The notes below the pieces were generated by a model. That model was not told the DNA's origin. It worked only from the letters and a program-made list of their open reading frames with translations, and made no database searches. The translations under genes were made by a program, and so were the position numbers. A DNA stretch of 64,000 nt, from contig NC_058055.1 of assembly GCF_020085105.1 (NCBI RefSeq), positions 5,231,322 to 5,295,321 of the forward strand. The letters are read 5' to 3'. How positions within the stretch are numbered: the first letter of the stretch is position 1; each line of letters opens with the position of its first letter. Shown piece by piece: positions 19,327-32,000 of this stretch. Origin of the DNA: Siniperca chuatsi (Eukaryota > Chordata > Actinopteri > Centrarchiformes > Sinipercidae).

Positions 19327-19993
19327 CAAGCAAAGACACTGCCAAAACTGTACAGAACTGTCTTCAGTGTCATTTTTTATACTCCACTGGTGCCTCAGAG
19401 TACGGGGGGAGGGTCATTCCAAACTTGAGAGTTTTTTGGACTTAAAAGCCCTTTCAGTACTGTAGGTAGGTAGGTATTAATGGTCATAAAAGCTTTGATG
19501 TAAATATGTACACTGTAAATAGAAAGTATAAATACTCTGTTGTGTTTGAATTTAGACTTTGTTTACTTTTTTACTTAACAAACACATTTTTTTACTTAAC
19601 AAGCACATTGTGTGTCAGAATTATAAATAGAAACCCGTGACCTTTGGGGACCTTTCACTATATCGTACTGCAGCTGGTATGCCTGTAAGTTATATTTAAT
19701 AGAGCACAAACTTTGGTCACAAGCCTTATTAGGCGAATGCTGTAGATCATCAGAGCCATTGCATTTATAAAAGATTTTGACCTTCAGTGTTCTGTACCTG
19801 TTACATATCAGTGCTGCATCATCCATTAAAACATTTTAAACATTTTATTTTGTTTGACCTTGTTGCTTTTTTTTTACATTTATAATCTAAAAATGTATCT
19901 GCAAATGTTCTATTTTAGAGACATACGGGCTGTTAACTGGCTGACATTCTAGCAAAAAATTATGAGGTACTGCAAGAAAGTAGACAAAATAAA
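19327..19993 (+). other. ripk4: ripk4 3' UTR
   Basis: AT-rich sequence after the TAA stop. Candidate polyadenylation signals are ATTAAA at 19825-19830 and AATAAA at 19988-19993. It contains two TGTAAATA motifs (19499-19506 and 19514-19521) and a local tandem duplication of about 22 bp built around ttacttaacaa (about 19567-19607). Confidence 0.55.
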
Positions 19994-21199
19994 ATATTAC
20001 TGTGTGCAATAATACATAAACACAGATGAAAGATAAAACCCCAAACACACACACCTTTTAAGGCTAACTACAAAATATTCAGAAAATATCCCAGTAGAGA
20101 AACATGAGCAAAAGCTTATTCACTGCACTATTAAGACTTTGTTTTCTTGAGACCTATCCTATACCCTAAAAGGTACGATGTACAGTTAAAAATATGATAA
20201 AAAATATGGTTATACAATTTTTTTTCATTACTGAAAGCCAATTTTAAGGTCTGTTTTTAATTAAATCCAATGTGGTCACTGAAAATGAAATCAAACCCTT
20301 TGATAGCATCAAGACATTTTAAAATTTAAATGTAACACTGAGAATGAAAAAGGTTTCACACTCCCCACCACAAAATAATGTGAAAGATAACTGAACCTAT
20401 ATTTTCTTTTCTTCTTCTTATCATTTTTTAAAGTCATACTGGTTCTTTACATCACAAGTAAGTAAGTAACAAGTTTTTTTAAAACCTTCTTTCAACATCT
20501 CATGTTACTGCAGGCTTGTTGGAGAAAGTATCTTGTTTCAGAGTCTGTCAGTGTGCTCAGAGAGCTGCTCCACCTGCATGTGTGCAGGAATCATCAACCT
20601 TGATGTTGGGTAGAGTTGGCATGCCTGCATCTGGAGCCTCACCTGTAGTGTTATTATTATTATGTCTCTGCTCCAGACCCCACAGAGCATGCTCAGGTTG
20701 GCACAGACCATGGGAACTGCCCCTGAGGGGGATCACAGGCTGTAGGATAATGGATGAGTGAGAAGGGGCGCTGATGTTCTACCTGTAATTCCAGCCTGTT
20801 GGCTAATTCCTTAGACCACTTCAACTTTTCATCACTCACTAAAACCAACATGCCATTCTTGACGCCTCAAGGGCTCGGCTTTTCGTAATCCAAGAAACTG
20901 AGTGCAGGTGGATGGTGCTTGTAATTGTCTGTTTTTATACCTTGTGTTTGCAGAGAGCCAGAAAATGACTGGTGAAATGTATGTAATCTGAAGCCTCTGT
21001 TTTGTGTACACAGCACACTATCCTGCCTGTTGCCTGGTGATGTGTCTCAGCTCCAGCTATGGGGAAGATAATGGATGTGCTGTTGCCTAATCTCAGCTTC
21101 TATCTCCTGTCAAGACTACTATTATTTTTGATAGACTGGTAGGTTAGGTTTGTGTTATACAGTAACTTACAGTATTATTACAGTCATTAATTTGTTATA

Positions 21200-21580
21200 A
21201 TCACTCCCAAAAACAATTTAAATTTAGTCTTGCTTTAAAAGTTTCAATTCTTTCTCCACAATATCCAAACGTTGTTTCAAATTCTTACCTGAACAAAATA
21301 AATATGTACCATCTGCAAATGAGATCAATTTTAATGTTTTGGAAACCTTACATACTGTATATCATTTATGTTCTAAATAAACAAAGATGGGCCTAACACC
21401 GAGCTTTGAGGAACCCCACAAGTAACCTTCAATAATGTTGAATTAAGATTATTTATCTGAACATACTGATATCTATTTTCCAGGTAACTACTTAACCAGG
21501 AGTGTGCAACCCCACTATGCCAGTGAGGTAAACTAGGAAATATGCCAACTTGCAGACTGTAAATATGTGTCAATGTGCTT
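21200..21580 (-). mobile_element. Jockey-superfamily LINE reverse-transcriptase fragment
   Basis: The reverse strand encodes SWLSSYLENRYQYVQ followed by the RT signature GVPQSSVLGPSLF, a variant of the GVPQGSVLGP block of non-LTR reverse transcriptases. Further 3', with stops and a frame break, residues resembling FADDTYLFCSG can still be read. The fragment is truncated and dead. It abuts, but appears distinct from, the Rex1-like fragment to its right. Confidence 0.75.
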
Positions 21581-21604
21581 CACCAAGCACTCAATAATGT
21601 TATT

Positions 21605-22742
21605 CATTAGTGTATAAGATAAGATTAGATATACTTTAATATCCCCATAGGGAAATTTGTTCTGGACTCCATCCTGCAGTTCCACAGAAGATCAAAGTCA
21701 TACATACTGCATAGTCAACAAACATAGCTTCCATGTAACAGTTTGCACATACATATACACACCTTCTGACAATGGCGACATATTGCACACCCCCCATGGC
21801 CAACATCCTACATTACCTGTTTGTGTTGAGAATCTTAATGGACATGGAACCAGGGCAGGAATGAATGTTTATAACGGTTCAGCCTGCTGTGGGGAACCCT
21901 GAATCTCCTACCAGAGGATAAGAGCTGGAACTCTGGGTGGAGAATGTGAGTTGGATCGGACACTATTTTCTGCACCTGTCTGTTAATAGACTGCTCATAG
22001 ATTGTTTGGAGGGACAAGTATTTTTTAACCCCCATAATTTTCATAGGAGTCTGTACCAGATGAGCAATTCATGATTTCAACTGTACAGACAAGTTACCAT
22101 ACCAGGCTCTCATCCCACATCTTCTAATGCTCTCTAAGACTGCATTGTAAAATAGTAACATGAACTTATGCTCAACTCTATAGACCTTAAGTCTACGTAA
22201 AAAATACATCCGCTGTTGCAATCTAGAGAAGAGACTATTAACATGGGCCTTCCAGCTTAGTGTGTTATCAATATGAACCCCAAGGTACTTATAAGAGCAG
22301 ACCTGAGTGATGGATTCATTGTGGATAACCACCAGCCTAAGATCACCCAGGGTCAAACACCATCTCCTCAGTCTTCTTCACATTCAACACAAGATGGTTA
22401 GTGTCACACCACTGCACAAATCTCTCTATTTCAGAATGATCATATGAGAACTTAATGATATAGTTCTCAGAGTGTATTCTCGTGCACTCAATTGTGTACA
22501 GTGTGAAGAGGACCGAGGAGCTGACACAGTCCTGAGTGGCACCGGTGCTGATTTGTCTGGGCTCTGAGAGGGTATTGTTGACGCTAACATGCTGGGTAGG
22601 ATTGATTACAAGAAAAAAAAAACGTCTTAAAATAAAAGGATCAACACCCATCTGTTTCACTTTCTGAATCAACATGCGAGGCTGCAGCGTATTAAAAGCT
22701 GAGCTAAAATCAACAAACAGTAGGCTACATAAGCCTTGGGGT
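21605..22742 (-). mobile_element. Rex1-like LINE, 5'-truncated C-terminal half
   Basis: Reverse-strand frames in order are LLFVDFSSAFNTLQP (RT motif A region), then QWCDTNHLVLNVKKTEEMVF, then KYLGVHIDNTLSWKAHV, then LLSSGRRFRVPHSRLNR, the typical end of Rex1/L2-type ORF2. The 3' end at about 21605-21650 has the AAGATAAGAT-like tail and a TTTAATATCCCCA-type block seen at the ends of such fish elements. Stops and frameshifts separate the pieces, so it is inactive. The right boundary meets a SINE head at about 22751. Confidence 0.75.
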
Positions 22743-22750
22743 CTTGTAGT

Positions 22751-22967
22751 GGGGCGGTTGTGGCTAAGAGGTAGAGCCGGTTGTCCACTAATTGGAAGAT
22801 CGGCGGTTCGATCCTGAGAGTTGTGCCTTCGTTGTGTGTGAGTTAGTTTCTTTGGACTGATGAGCAGTTGGCACCTCCCATCAGTGTATGAATGGGGTGG
22901 ATGTGATATGTAGCGTGAAGCACTTTGAGTGGTCAGAATGCTAGAAAGGTGTCCATTTACCATTCCA
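22751..22967 (+). mobile_element. tRNA-derived SINE
   Basis: A 5' tRNA-like head contains the box A sequence TGGCTAAGAGG (22761-22771) and box B GGTTCGATCC (22805-22814), the internal RNA polymerase III promoter. The body has the fish SINE wording gggcagttggcacc-like, cagtgtatgaatgggg and actttgagtggtc, and it ends near ccatttacca. It sits directly beside the truncated 5' edge of the Rex1-like LINE. Confidence 0.85.
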
Positions 22968-23635
22968 GGTGTTTAGTGACCAGGTGTGTGGTGCTATTAA
23001 CAGTTTTCTAGTAGTGGTGCAGACATTCGGAAACTAAGCATTCTGTGATGTTAGGAATAAGGGAACATGGCTCCACTAGATTTTTGGTGGCTGTTATTTA
23101 AGCATAGCCATGATATTTTACACCTTGATGAATGATGGATGAAGTCAGTCCCTACCATCACATTAGTCATAGAGCCTTGAGTGAAGGAAACCAGCCTGGG
23201 GCCCAGACTCCATTATGCTGAGGAGCAGCCCAATGGGTGCTACCTCCAGCCTCAGAAATTAGGCCGTGGGTTGGCTGTTTTTTTACTGACAGGATGTGGC
23301 GTAACCCGCTGTCCAAAATGTCTGCCAGGCCTGCTAGGTCAGGTATTATTATCTATTCCTCAGGCCTTTGTTCACTCTGCTGCCTGTGGGGATGTTAGTT
23401 AATAGTTAGGCTAACTTGTGGGAACATGTTGATATAAAAGGTGAGTTTGTGTATAAGTTAAATCGAAATGAATAAAAGAAAGCATAGGCCTGTAAGTTTC
23501 CTGGGGACAGGACCCACATTCAAGTCCAGTATGAATCCAGTATTTTTACTCCACTACAAGTATTTGACAGCTATAGTTACTAGTTACGTTGTAGATTAAG
23601 ATTAGGTTGTCTGAGTCAGTGTCTTTGTTTAAGTC

Positions 23636-23858
23636 TCTTCTCAAAACACATTTTTATCTGAAAGCATATCCTGATTTTACCTGAACTGGCTGTTTATTTT
23701 ATTGTTTATTTTATTGCTTTTGTGTATTTTATGTAATTTATGTCTTTATATTTCATCATTCACTGTGGTATTTTATTTCTCTTGTTGTGAAGCACTTGGT
23801 ACTTTGTTTTGATAAGTGCTCTATAAATAAAGTTTTATTATCATTATTATTATTAAGC
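23636..23858 (+). repeat. Retroposon 3' tail with (ATT)n end
   Basis: The sequence runs from tctcaaaacacatttttatc through gaagcacttggtac to agtgctctataaataaag and a short ATT run. This order is typical of teleost SINE/LINE 3' ends. The 5' extent and family are unknown. Confidence 0.55.
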
Positions 23859-24029
23859 TTTTAAACCCAAATATATATGATATTTAAGAAATATGTGTAT
23901 ATTTTTATAGATTAACTAAACAACTTCATTTAAAGTAGTACTTTTAAATAGAAGACATTTACTTGTAAATGAATATATTATACTACACTCTGGTATTTCT
24001 GCTTTTAAGTAAAGGATTGGGGTAACACT

Positions 24030-24230
24030 TTTAACCCTCCTATTTAGCATTTATAATCAGTATATGAGTGTTTAGTAATGTATTTGTCAACAACTATAAC
24101 TCCTCCTGTGGAGACTGGTGTATAAACAGATGGTGAATGACAATGTAGTAAAACACAGTTGTAATAATAATCATGTCTTCATAGGAGAAGCTATGATTGT
24201 TGACATGTGTGCTTAAAGTAAAGATTCTCT
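24030..24230. repeat. Possible interspersed repeat
   Basis: Starts with ggggtaacacttttaac, which resembles the GGTAACACTTTA end common in fish non-autonomous DNA elements. I could not find a matching opposite end, so this is a weak call. Confidence 0.25.
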
Positions 24231-25836
24231 CGAAGTGTTTCGAAGATTGCAAGACTTCCTCCTTGTCAGACACGGTGTCTGGTTGCTCCTTTGTTTGACT
24301 ACTAGGAACTTTTCAGTTTGGCTGAGTCACACCTCACTGCTCTGACCAACCAATAACAAAGCCCTCATGAACCACAGAACATTTGCTGAAGTGATGCAAG
24401 GCCCTTATCAAGATATAGTGGTAAAGCTGGGTTAATGGCTGTAATCTCTATAAAGGGAACAAAAATCTTTCAGAAAAGTAATGATTTATTTGTTTTCCTC
24501 ATATCAATTTCAGTTGCAGATTATCTGAAAATAGAAGTAGCAGCCAAAGGTAACAACATCTGTTCTACACTCTGTGACTGGTTGCTGGGAGAATAGAGCT
24601 CATACAGAGTGCTGTGGGCTGTTTTTCTCCACACTCTTTTTTTCCTCTCCCCTTATTTTAACCTCACAGAACTCGCTGAACAAGATCTGAGGCCGTATCT
24701 CTCAAGACGCGAGGCAAGCTGCAACATGTGGATGTAGACTCAGGGTGAAAACATGGATGTGGGCGCACTCTCAGCACTGATGAATTATAAAGATTTATGG
24801 CTAACTAAGCAAAGTGTGAATACACCATTGAAATGTCACGGAAAGTAATTACACGATAGACATGAGAGTCAGATAGTTTAAGTTCAATAAGTAGAGGAAA
24901 GCATTTTTATATATTATCAATGTTATGTAGACATTACAGAAATTTCACCAACTGAGTGATTTTTTTAACAATCACTAAAATGTTTAATTTGGCTTTTTAC
25001 TAGGTGGCCTAAATGGTTTGTCTAATCAAAGTGCATTAGGAGGGAAAAGTTGTTTCCTGGAAAGGTTAAGTCTGAGAACATAATCACTGAATGTGGTATG
25101 GTTAAAGTCCACACTGAGTAGGAAAGCAGAAAACATGACAACACGTTCGCCACACAGCATGCAGTGTACTGCCACTGTGTCAACATGTGTCCCTCCTTTG
25201 CGTTAGTGGAGCAGCTCGGGGATGTGTCAGGATCTGTTTCCCCGATGACATCAGTCTTGGCACCCTTGATTCCAGCTTTGCAATAAATTGACGTGTTCAT
25301 GATCACAAATTAAGTCTGATCTGTAACAGCACTAGATGTTGTCTGCTTATTTGGATAGCAGTAGGGCTTCTAGTCATGTGTTTGCATTAGCTTTTTGGAT
25401 TTGGTTGTGGTTGTTTTGGCAGTAGGACTTCTGAACGGAGTTTTAGTGCTCCGATGTTCAGTTAAAATCTCCTTAGAATATTTCTTAGAACTAGTTGCAA
25501 ATTTGTATGATAACGACTTAATTCTGGCAGCCTGCATACACAAGGCCTCTGTGTAATTGTGAAAAAGAAATAGAAATTAAAGGTGGCTGCACAGTTGACT
25601 GCGCCAAGGCTGCCAGATGGGCCAGAGGGCCACACTAACTCAGCCTTGAGTAAAAAGATACAGTACAATGTGAACGTGTAGCCTGCCGTGGCTGTGTTCC
25701 TGCTCTCTGCTCCGGGACAGGGGCAGATACGGTGTGCACCATTTGTGTGTAACCTGTGGGATACAGCTGTAATGTGCAACTATTTCTCTTCGTAGAAGGT
25801 AGTATTGTTGGTAACATGTCGAGGTGGAGGCAGTGC

Positions 25837-25866
25837 AGAGAGAGAGAGAGAGAGAGAAAGAGAGAG
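25837..25866. repeat. (AG)n microsatellite
   Basis: Purine AG tract with one interruption, in the ripk4-eurl intergenic region. Confidence 0.85.
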
Positions 25867-27339
25867 CTATTTCATTACCTTTTGGGCAAGCTCTTTTTTA
25901 ATAACCAGATTTATTGTAGGTATGTGATCATTGTAATGGGTCTTTATTTTCATGAATCTTAAACATAAGAAAGAGGAAAGCTTTCCTGGCTCTTTGGCTC
26001 TTTGGCCAGGAGATGGCGCAAACTCTTTGTAAGAGCTGACTCTAAAAGCTGTATAGAGGATCATTACTGAGTCACATTCCAACACAGTCCAGAGTATAAT
26101 GACTTCCTGTGGTGCGTTGATGCTGGCAGTCTAACAAACATTAAGATGCAGAGTGGCCTTATTTGACATTACTATCTGGTAGATACTCCTGAAACACATG
26201 CTGGCTGAACTGAATAGACAAACAGGAAACATAATGAAATACCACTAACACATGCATAATGTTGTAGCTTAGAGTAGACTGCCATTACAGAGCCTATGGC
26301 TATACATTTAAATATCAGTTCCCCAGGGGTATGCAGAACTTGCCCTGTGGCTGAAAGAAACACATGGCCTTCCAGTAAATTACTGACCAATAGCCAGTGT
26401 GATATCAGTGCAACCCATGATTATACACCAAATTTACCTGGAAATCTAAAATGTACTTATAAATCCTTATTAACAGCCAGCTGAAAATAACATTTGGAAA
26501 ATAAAAAATCATAACCTTGTTTCTTATATGTTGTCACGCGGGCTTAGCAGTGGAGTCGGTACATTCTCAGCGGATGGATGACAACCTCTGACAAGGTTTC
26601 TGTACTGTTGTGGTTTACTGACATTTAGTCATTACAGCATAACATGAGACTTTTGGTGGCCAGTAGCCTATTAGACAGAGTAACATGACCAAATGCCAGG
26701 AAAAGCATTGGCTATACAGCGAGGCCTACATCATGACTAGTGGTGTGACAATATTGTTGTTGAATATGCGTCCCCACCTCTACAGATACCACTCTCCACC
26801 ACTGGTAAAAGTTTAACATATAATTTGTCAAACAATTTAAAGGATGTATACTAAATCAGTCAATCCTTCTGACCCAATTACTCCAAAAGCTATTAATGGC
26901 TGTTCCTCTCGATCTTTCGCGGGAATTCCCCACGTGTGACAATGTGAAAGAGAATAAAAACAGAATATGCTGACGATGGAAGAGTCGTGTGAAATAAAGG
27001 TCTTTTGCCTCATACAATATTTAACAAGGAGAAAATGCTTTACTGTCCCTATTTTGTATCTATTACTTTGTATAGTTAACGTGCCACTCCAAAACCCGAA
27101 ATGCTCCCTTCTGATATGAAATGTTTTGATGACGCTAGGAAGACTTACCTTGTTTTAACCGTAGGGGTGTATTCGCGGCTACTGCTGTCAAAGGCGGTTT
27201 GTGTAATGAAACAACTATTTCCATGAAGGAATTATACGTATTTACTGTACAAATAATTAATATCTGTTGTTTGTGTTTTTAATAGGAGTAGGGTAGTCAA
27301 TAATTAAGCTACTGATGATTGTTTTTACACCCCAAATAA

Positions 27340-27505
27340 ACTAGTGGGTCATTCCGCTGAGAGGAGAGAGAGGTTCCTGTAGCCAAAGCTACAGCTTCTT
27401 TGGATTTTCCGTGACGCGTTGGTGTTTGTGTGATCACTGGGGCGAAGGAGAACTGAGGTGTCCACACAAAAGGGATAGCTGTCCGAAGGTACTCTTTATG
27501 AAAAG
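27340..27505 (+). promoter_or_regulatory. eurl: Candidate eurl promoter and 5' UTR exon end
   Basis: A locally more CpG-containing stretch (ccgtgacgcgttgg, ggggcgaagg) ends in a strong donor, gaaaag|gtgagt, at 27505/27506. That suits a non-coding first exon spliced to the coding exon at 29048. No cDNA was available, so this is an inference from splice motifs and position. Confidence 0.35.
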
Positions 27506-29054
27506 GTGAGTTTCACAAAAGTGGTGTCCTAAAATACTGGTGGCACCTTCATTTTGTTGGATACCTTGCTGTTTAACAACGCCAAATAACGGTCACGAAT
27601 CAGCCAGTTCAGAGTAGGCTGCTCGGAGGATGCCAGTGTGCTGCTAGCTTAACTTCTCGTTAGCAAGCATTTGTTTTAACGGTAAGTATATAGACACTCG
27701 GGTTACTGCAAACTGCCTAGAGCCGAACTAACATTTCACCGGCATTTAAACTGCTGACAAGGAGAAATATAATGGTGAAGGTTACCTATAAATGTGAATC
27801 CAAGAGTGAAAAGTTCAAATGGAATCCGACCCCCGTTATTGCTATCACTTGCTATTCTTCCGAAATACCGTTGAGTGTTCACTAATATAGCTAGGTTTGG
27901 GCATCATTATAGTGTCGGTGTACCGAAAGCTAGATACGGGTAATATAACCATCAGTACAGTTCAAGAACTCTTTCAAATGTTGTGGTTTAGCTGTGCTAA
28001 GGTTTAATGTTCTCAAAAACAGCAGGGAAGCAGAGCTCTCAATATACCTCCGAACTGTTATAACCCGTGCTCATGACCTGTAGCATCCTTAACATTATTA
28101 TTTGTGGCATGTCACAAGAGAGGGTGTCAGGGTGTTTTTGTTTTTGAAACCTAGTGGCACTTAAAAAAAAAGTTCTTTAAATGAATTAGTCTGTTTTTTC
28201 TTTTGCTTTTAATTTTGTGGCAAAACTTGGTTCTCTCATAGTTGCCAAGGTGGAATTTATTTCCCCAAAAGACATCAGCAACCTTGAACCACAGTAGGGT
28301 CTCTTGTGCTATGAAATTGCCACACTGACACCAATATTACTAAATGTCTTGTGGGTAAAGCTACATCAGAGCAGATGTTAATCTCTCCTGAAACAGTTCT
28401 GCTTTCTGACAGTTCAGGTTTAAGGCGGGTTTATGGATGTTATACAGCTTAACAAATGTGTTTCCCACAGCTAGTTTTGAATATGTCAGTCTAAATGTTT
28501 GTATTTGGAATGACTTCCACTGCAAAGAAGTTCTTAAAAGCAAGACTTGGGCATTGGGTAGTTTACTGTAAACCCAGAATAGAGATGCACACAGCAGTAA
28601 TGAGTCTTTTTACTCTGAATGTTTTGATGTTAATCCCTCCTTTACATGCATGTCACTTTACATAAACCAAAGTCATCATACCAATTGTAAATGTGAGTCC
28701 AGTCTTGAAACATTTGTGTTAAAACAGTTTGTGTGGTACAGTGATTAGAGATAGACTGTCCTGTTGAATCTGCTGTGTCCACAGTTAGCTGTACAATTTT
28801 ATCAGCTTGTGTGGTAATTTATCGATAACATCACTGACGAAAAACATGTTAAAAGACACTGCCTCTTTGTATTCTGTATCAAAAATTGTATGAACCAAAA
28901 AATATCCCCCCCACTGACACTACCAACAAATGCATTTTTAATAAGTTGATTTGAAAGTGTGACCTAATTAGCAAAAAAGGGCTTGGTGGTTGTGCAATCT
29001 CTTGGTATTTAACCATGTGCTCTCTTTCACTGGTTGTTTTTTCCCAGAAGCACC

Positions 29055-32000
29055 ATGGATGAAGAGGAGCAGTTTGTGAACATTGATCTGAATGATGATA
29101 ATATCTGCAGTGTCTGTAAGCTAGAGACGGAAACAGGGACCTTATCTTTCTGTCATATCTGCTTTGAACTCAGCATTGAAGGTAAGAAACAGGATTTGGG
29201 GCAACTATTGCTTGTTTGCTCACTTGAGTGAAGAGCAAACTAAGAGATGTTGAGGGAAAATTTTGCTCTTCACACACAGATAATATATTTGTGCTAGCTG
29301 CTGTTTCAAAGCAACCTGCAGGTTACAGTCAGGTATCTCTGTAAGGATTATTTTTTTCTCTCCTCTCCTTACTTTTTATCTCCTGAACACACACACACTC
29401 ATTTGATGTCTTTCTGATGGGATTCAGAATTAAAATTCATCTTCATCTCCAGCACTTTCGCTGGCTAGCTTCACATAGGGGCAGTCTTATATGGATAGAG
29501 CAGCACTGGTCTTAGCTGCCAAGAGTCTCCAGCATTTGGATCACACAATAAATCACTTTTGCAAAAACATCCGGATTCTTTTTGATCATCAGTTCCCGTC
29601 ATAGCAAATACGCCCCTGCACCAAGAGCTGTGATACAGCCTCTGAACCCTTCAGATTTGTTGATGTCTTATATGATTGCCTTCCACAAACACTTCTTTTA
29701 ACCTCTCCAGAAACACCATATAAGATATATGTGCAGGTAATGGGTCTGTAGGGCCAAAGCCCCCACTAAAGCAGGCCATTGTGATTCTCTCGTTTGATGT
29801 GCCACTCTAACTCAAGAGCATGTGTTTTTCATCTGTTAATTAATGAGTGGCCTATTTGAAGAAGAATGGGAAATCAGAAGGGATTAGATATGCCTCTCAT
29901 TCTGCACTCGTCTCATAGATCCACAAAGGCTCTTTTCTGCAGTGGAGAAGTGTGTGTGTTTATGTCTGCACGGTATGATTGTGTACGGCTTGTAAAACAG
30001 CGTCATATAGCTGACTAAGAGCTCCCAGAATGGTATATCATTCTGTTGACAGCGGGAGAAAATGCATATGCATGAAAGACTTATAGGTCTATTCTGTTAT
30101 GGTATAAGGGAACGGAGTGTGGGGGTATTGATTAATCCCTCTGTTCTTTGTGTGCTGTAAAAAAGTCTTCAGCCAAAGTCTCAGACAAGCATTGTTAGAA
30201 AATTGCTTAACTTAAAGTTGTGTTAGTAAGTGCTTCCAAGCTCATTAATCCTCATTCAGCAGAAAAATAATCTAAATGTGGTAGAAGAATACAGCCTGGG
30301 TTTGTTGGCATGTACATACAGTTATATCAGAAACCTAAATAAAACTTGTTTATTATAAGACTTGCTACTTATTATACAGATCAGTCATTTACTAAGGCTG
30401 TATGTTGTTAATAGTTTCACTTGTTTACACATTGCTCCTTTAGCATTGGGATGATTATTGTTTATTTAGCAGGGACAATGCACAATTTATGTATTGTACC
30501 AGATATAGCTAAAAGTTCATTTTCATCTGTAGTCCCTGGGCAGAGGCCACTAGTGATGCACAGGTTACAGAGATAAAAGATCAGTTGGAGTAAATCAAAA
30601 CCTTACACTTTGTAAAAACACGTGCACACACACAAAAAGATCATATGAAAAACAAAAACAAAACAAAAAATAACACCAACCCCGAAACAAACAACAGAAG
30701 AATAATACTAGCACTAGCACCCCATCAGCAATCCCAGCACCATTAAAAACAGACAGTACGTCAGTACAAGAACTTACCAACCAAACACTCAGTACCAATG
30801 CTGGCCACATTCAGTGTCTCTTAGCTCAATACTGACCTGATTGTCCTTCAACCATGTTTTCAAACAAAATTTTTAAAATATTTAAAAGTACTGCACCCTC
30901 TGATGCTCAGTGGTAAAGAATTCCACATCCTGGCTTCCTTTATCTGTCGACATTCAACAAAGGCAGGGGTGGCTTGTCTGGCTCAGTTGGGGCGTCCTTG
31001 CTTGCTCCATTTAATCTTTCAGCCAGGATGCTGTGTTCAGGTGGTGGGGCATTTACGTAAGTGTGTCTACAAAGCTTTGCATTGTTTAGATACAACTGAG
31101 GCACCGTTGGTACTGGTTGTGTCAGACAAGACTTCTCAAACTGCATCAATAGCATTGTGTGCTTCTGGGGATACAGGTTTTGATGTATCCTGTATGTGGA
31201 AATGAAGTGGCGGTTATGTGACTGTTGGGTCTGAGGGGATTGGGGGGGTTGCAAACAAGCACGTGTTTCTGATACAGCTGAGCGTTTCATTGATGGGAGG
31301 GGAGCTTGCCAAGTTGCATGTGGCTACTTTAGATATGGCTGATTGGAAACTAAGGGAGGGGATGGTCTTCATTACGCACACGCAAACACACCATCCCAGT
31401 GCTTTTCTGTCCTAAACCATATCATGCTATCTCAAGGGTGAAGCTGAATATTCATTGCCTTTTTGCTCTATGCTGGTTTTGAATATTTATTAGAAGCAAT
31501 AGAAGCAGAATTGCTTCTTGGTTATTTAAAACCAGGAGAACAAATTGTGATGTACGAATCACGGTTGAGTCATACATAAAGGCTCTCTGTATTTACTATT
31601 TTCTCCATGAACTCAGTACTGGAGGACCCTTTTAATGCAAAGGAATGCAAGGTCACACATCAACATTCTGAATCAGTGGGATTTTAATACCTAAAAAAAA
31701 AAAAAAAAAACAGCAAAAAGGGTCCTCCAGTGATTTAGTATTGCACTTCCATAAGGCTGGAGGATTCACAAGAGACAGATTAAAAAAGATTGGTGAAAAT
31801 CGGAGCAGCAGTAGCCGAAATATCGTTAACATGGAGGGGGCGGTGTTTATGACCTGTACTGCAGCCAGCAACCAGGGGGCAATTGAGATGTTTTGGCTTC
31901 ACTTTTGGGGATCTGCCATGTCGTCCATCTTTATATACAGTCTATGTGTAAAATCAGTGGAGTGTCCCTTTTAAAGACTAAAATGTTATTTTTTAAATGA

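Larger units (their letters stand above)
19994..27340. other. Intergenic region between ripk4 and eurl
   Basis: About 7 kb with no host gene that I can support. It contains a cluster of LINE and SINE remnants at 21.2-23.0 kb and a retroposon-like tail near 23.6-23.86 kb. The rest is AT-rich with no recognised feature. Confidence 0.6.

Noticed and set aside
30903-31205. 100-codon frame in the eurl intron
   Set aside because: Overlaps sequence that looks repeat-derived and has no recognisable domain.
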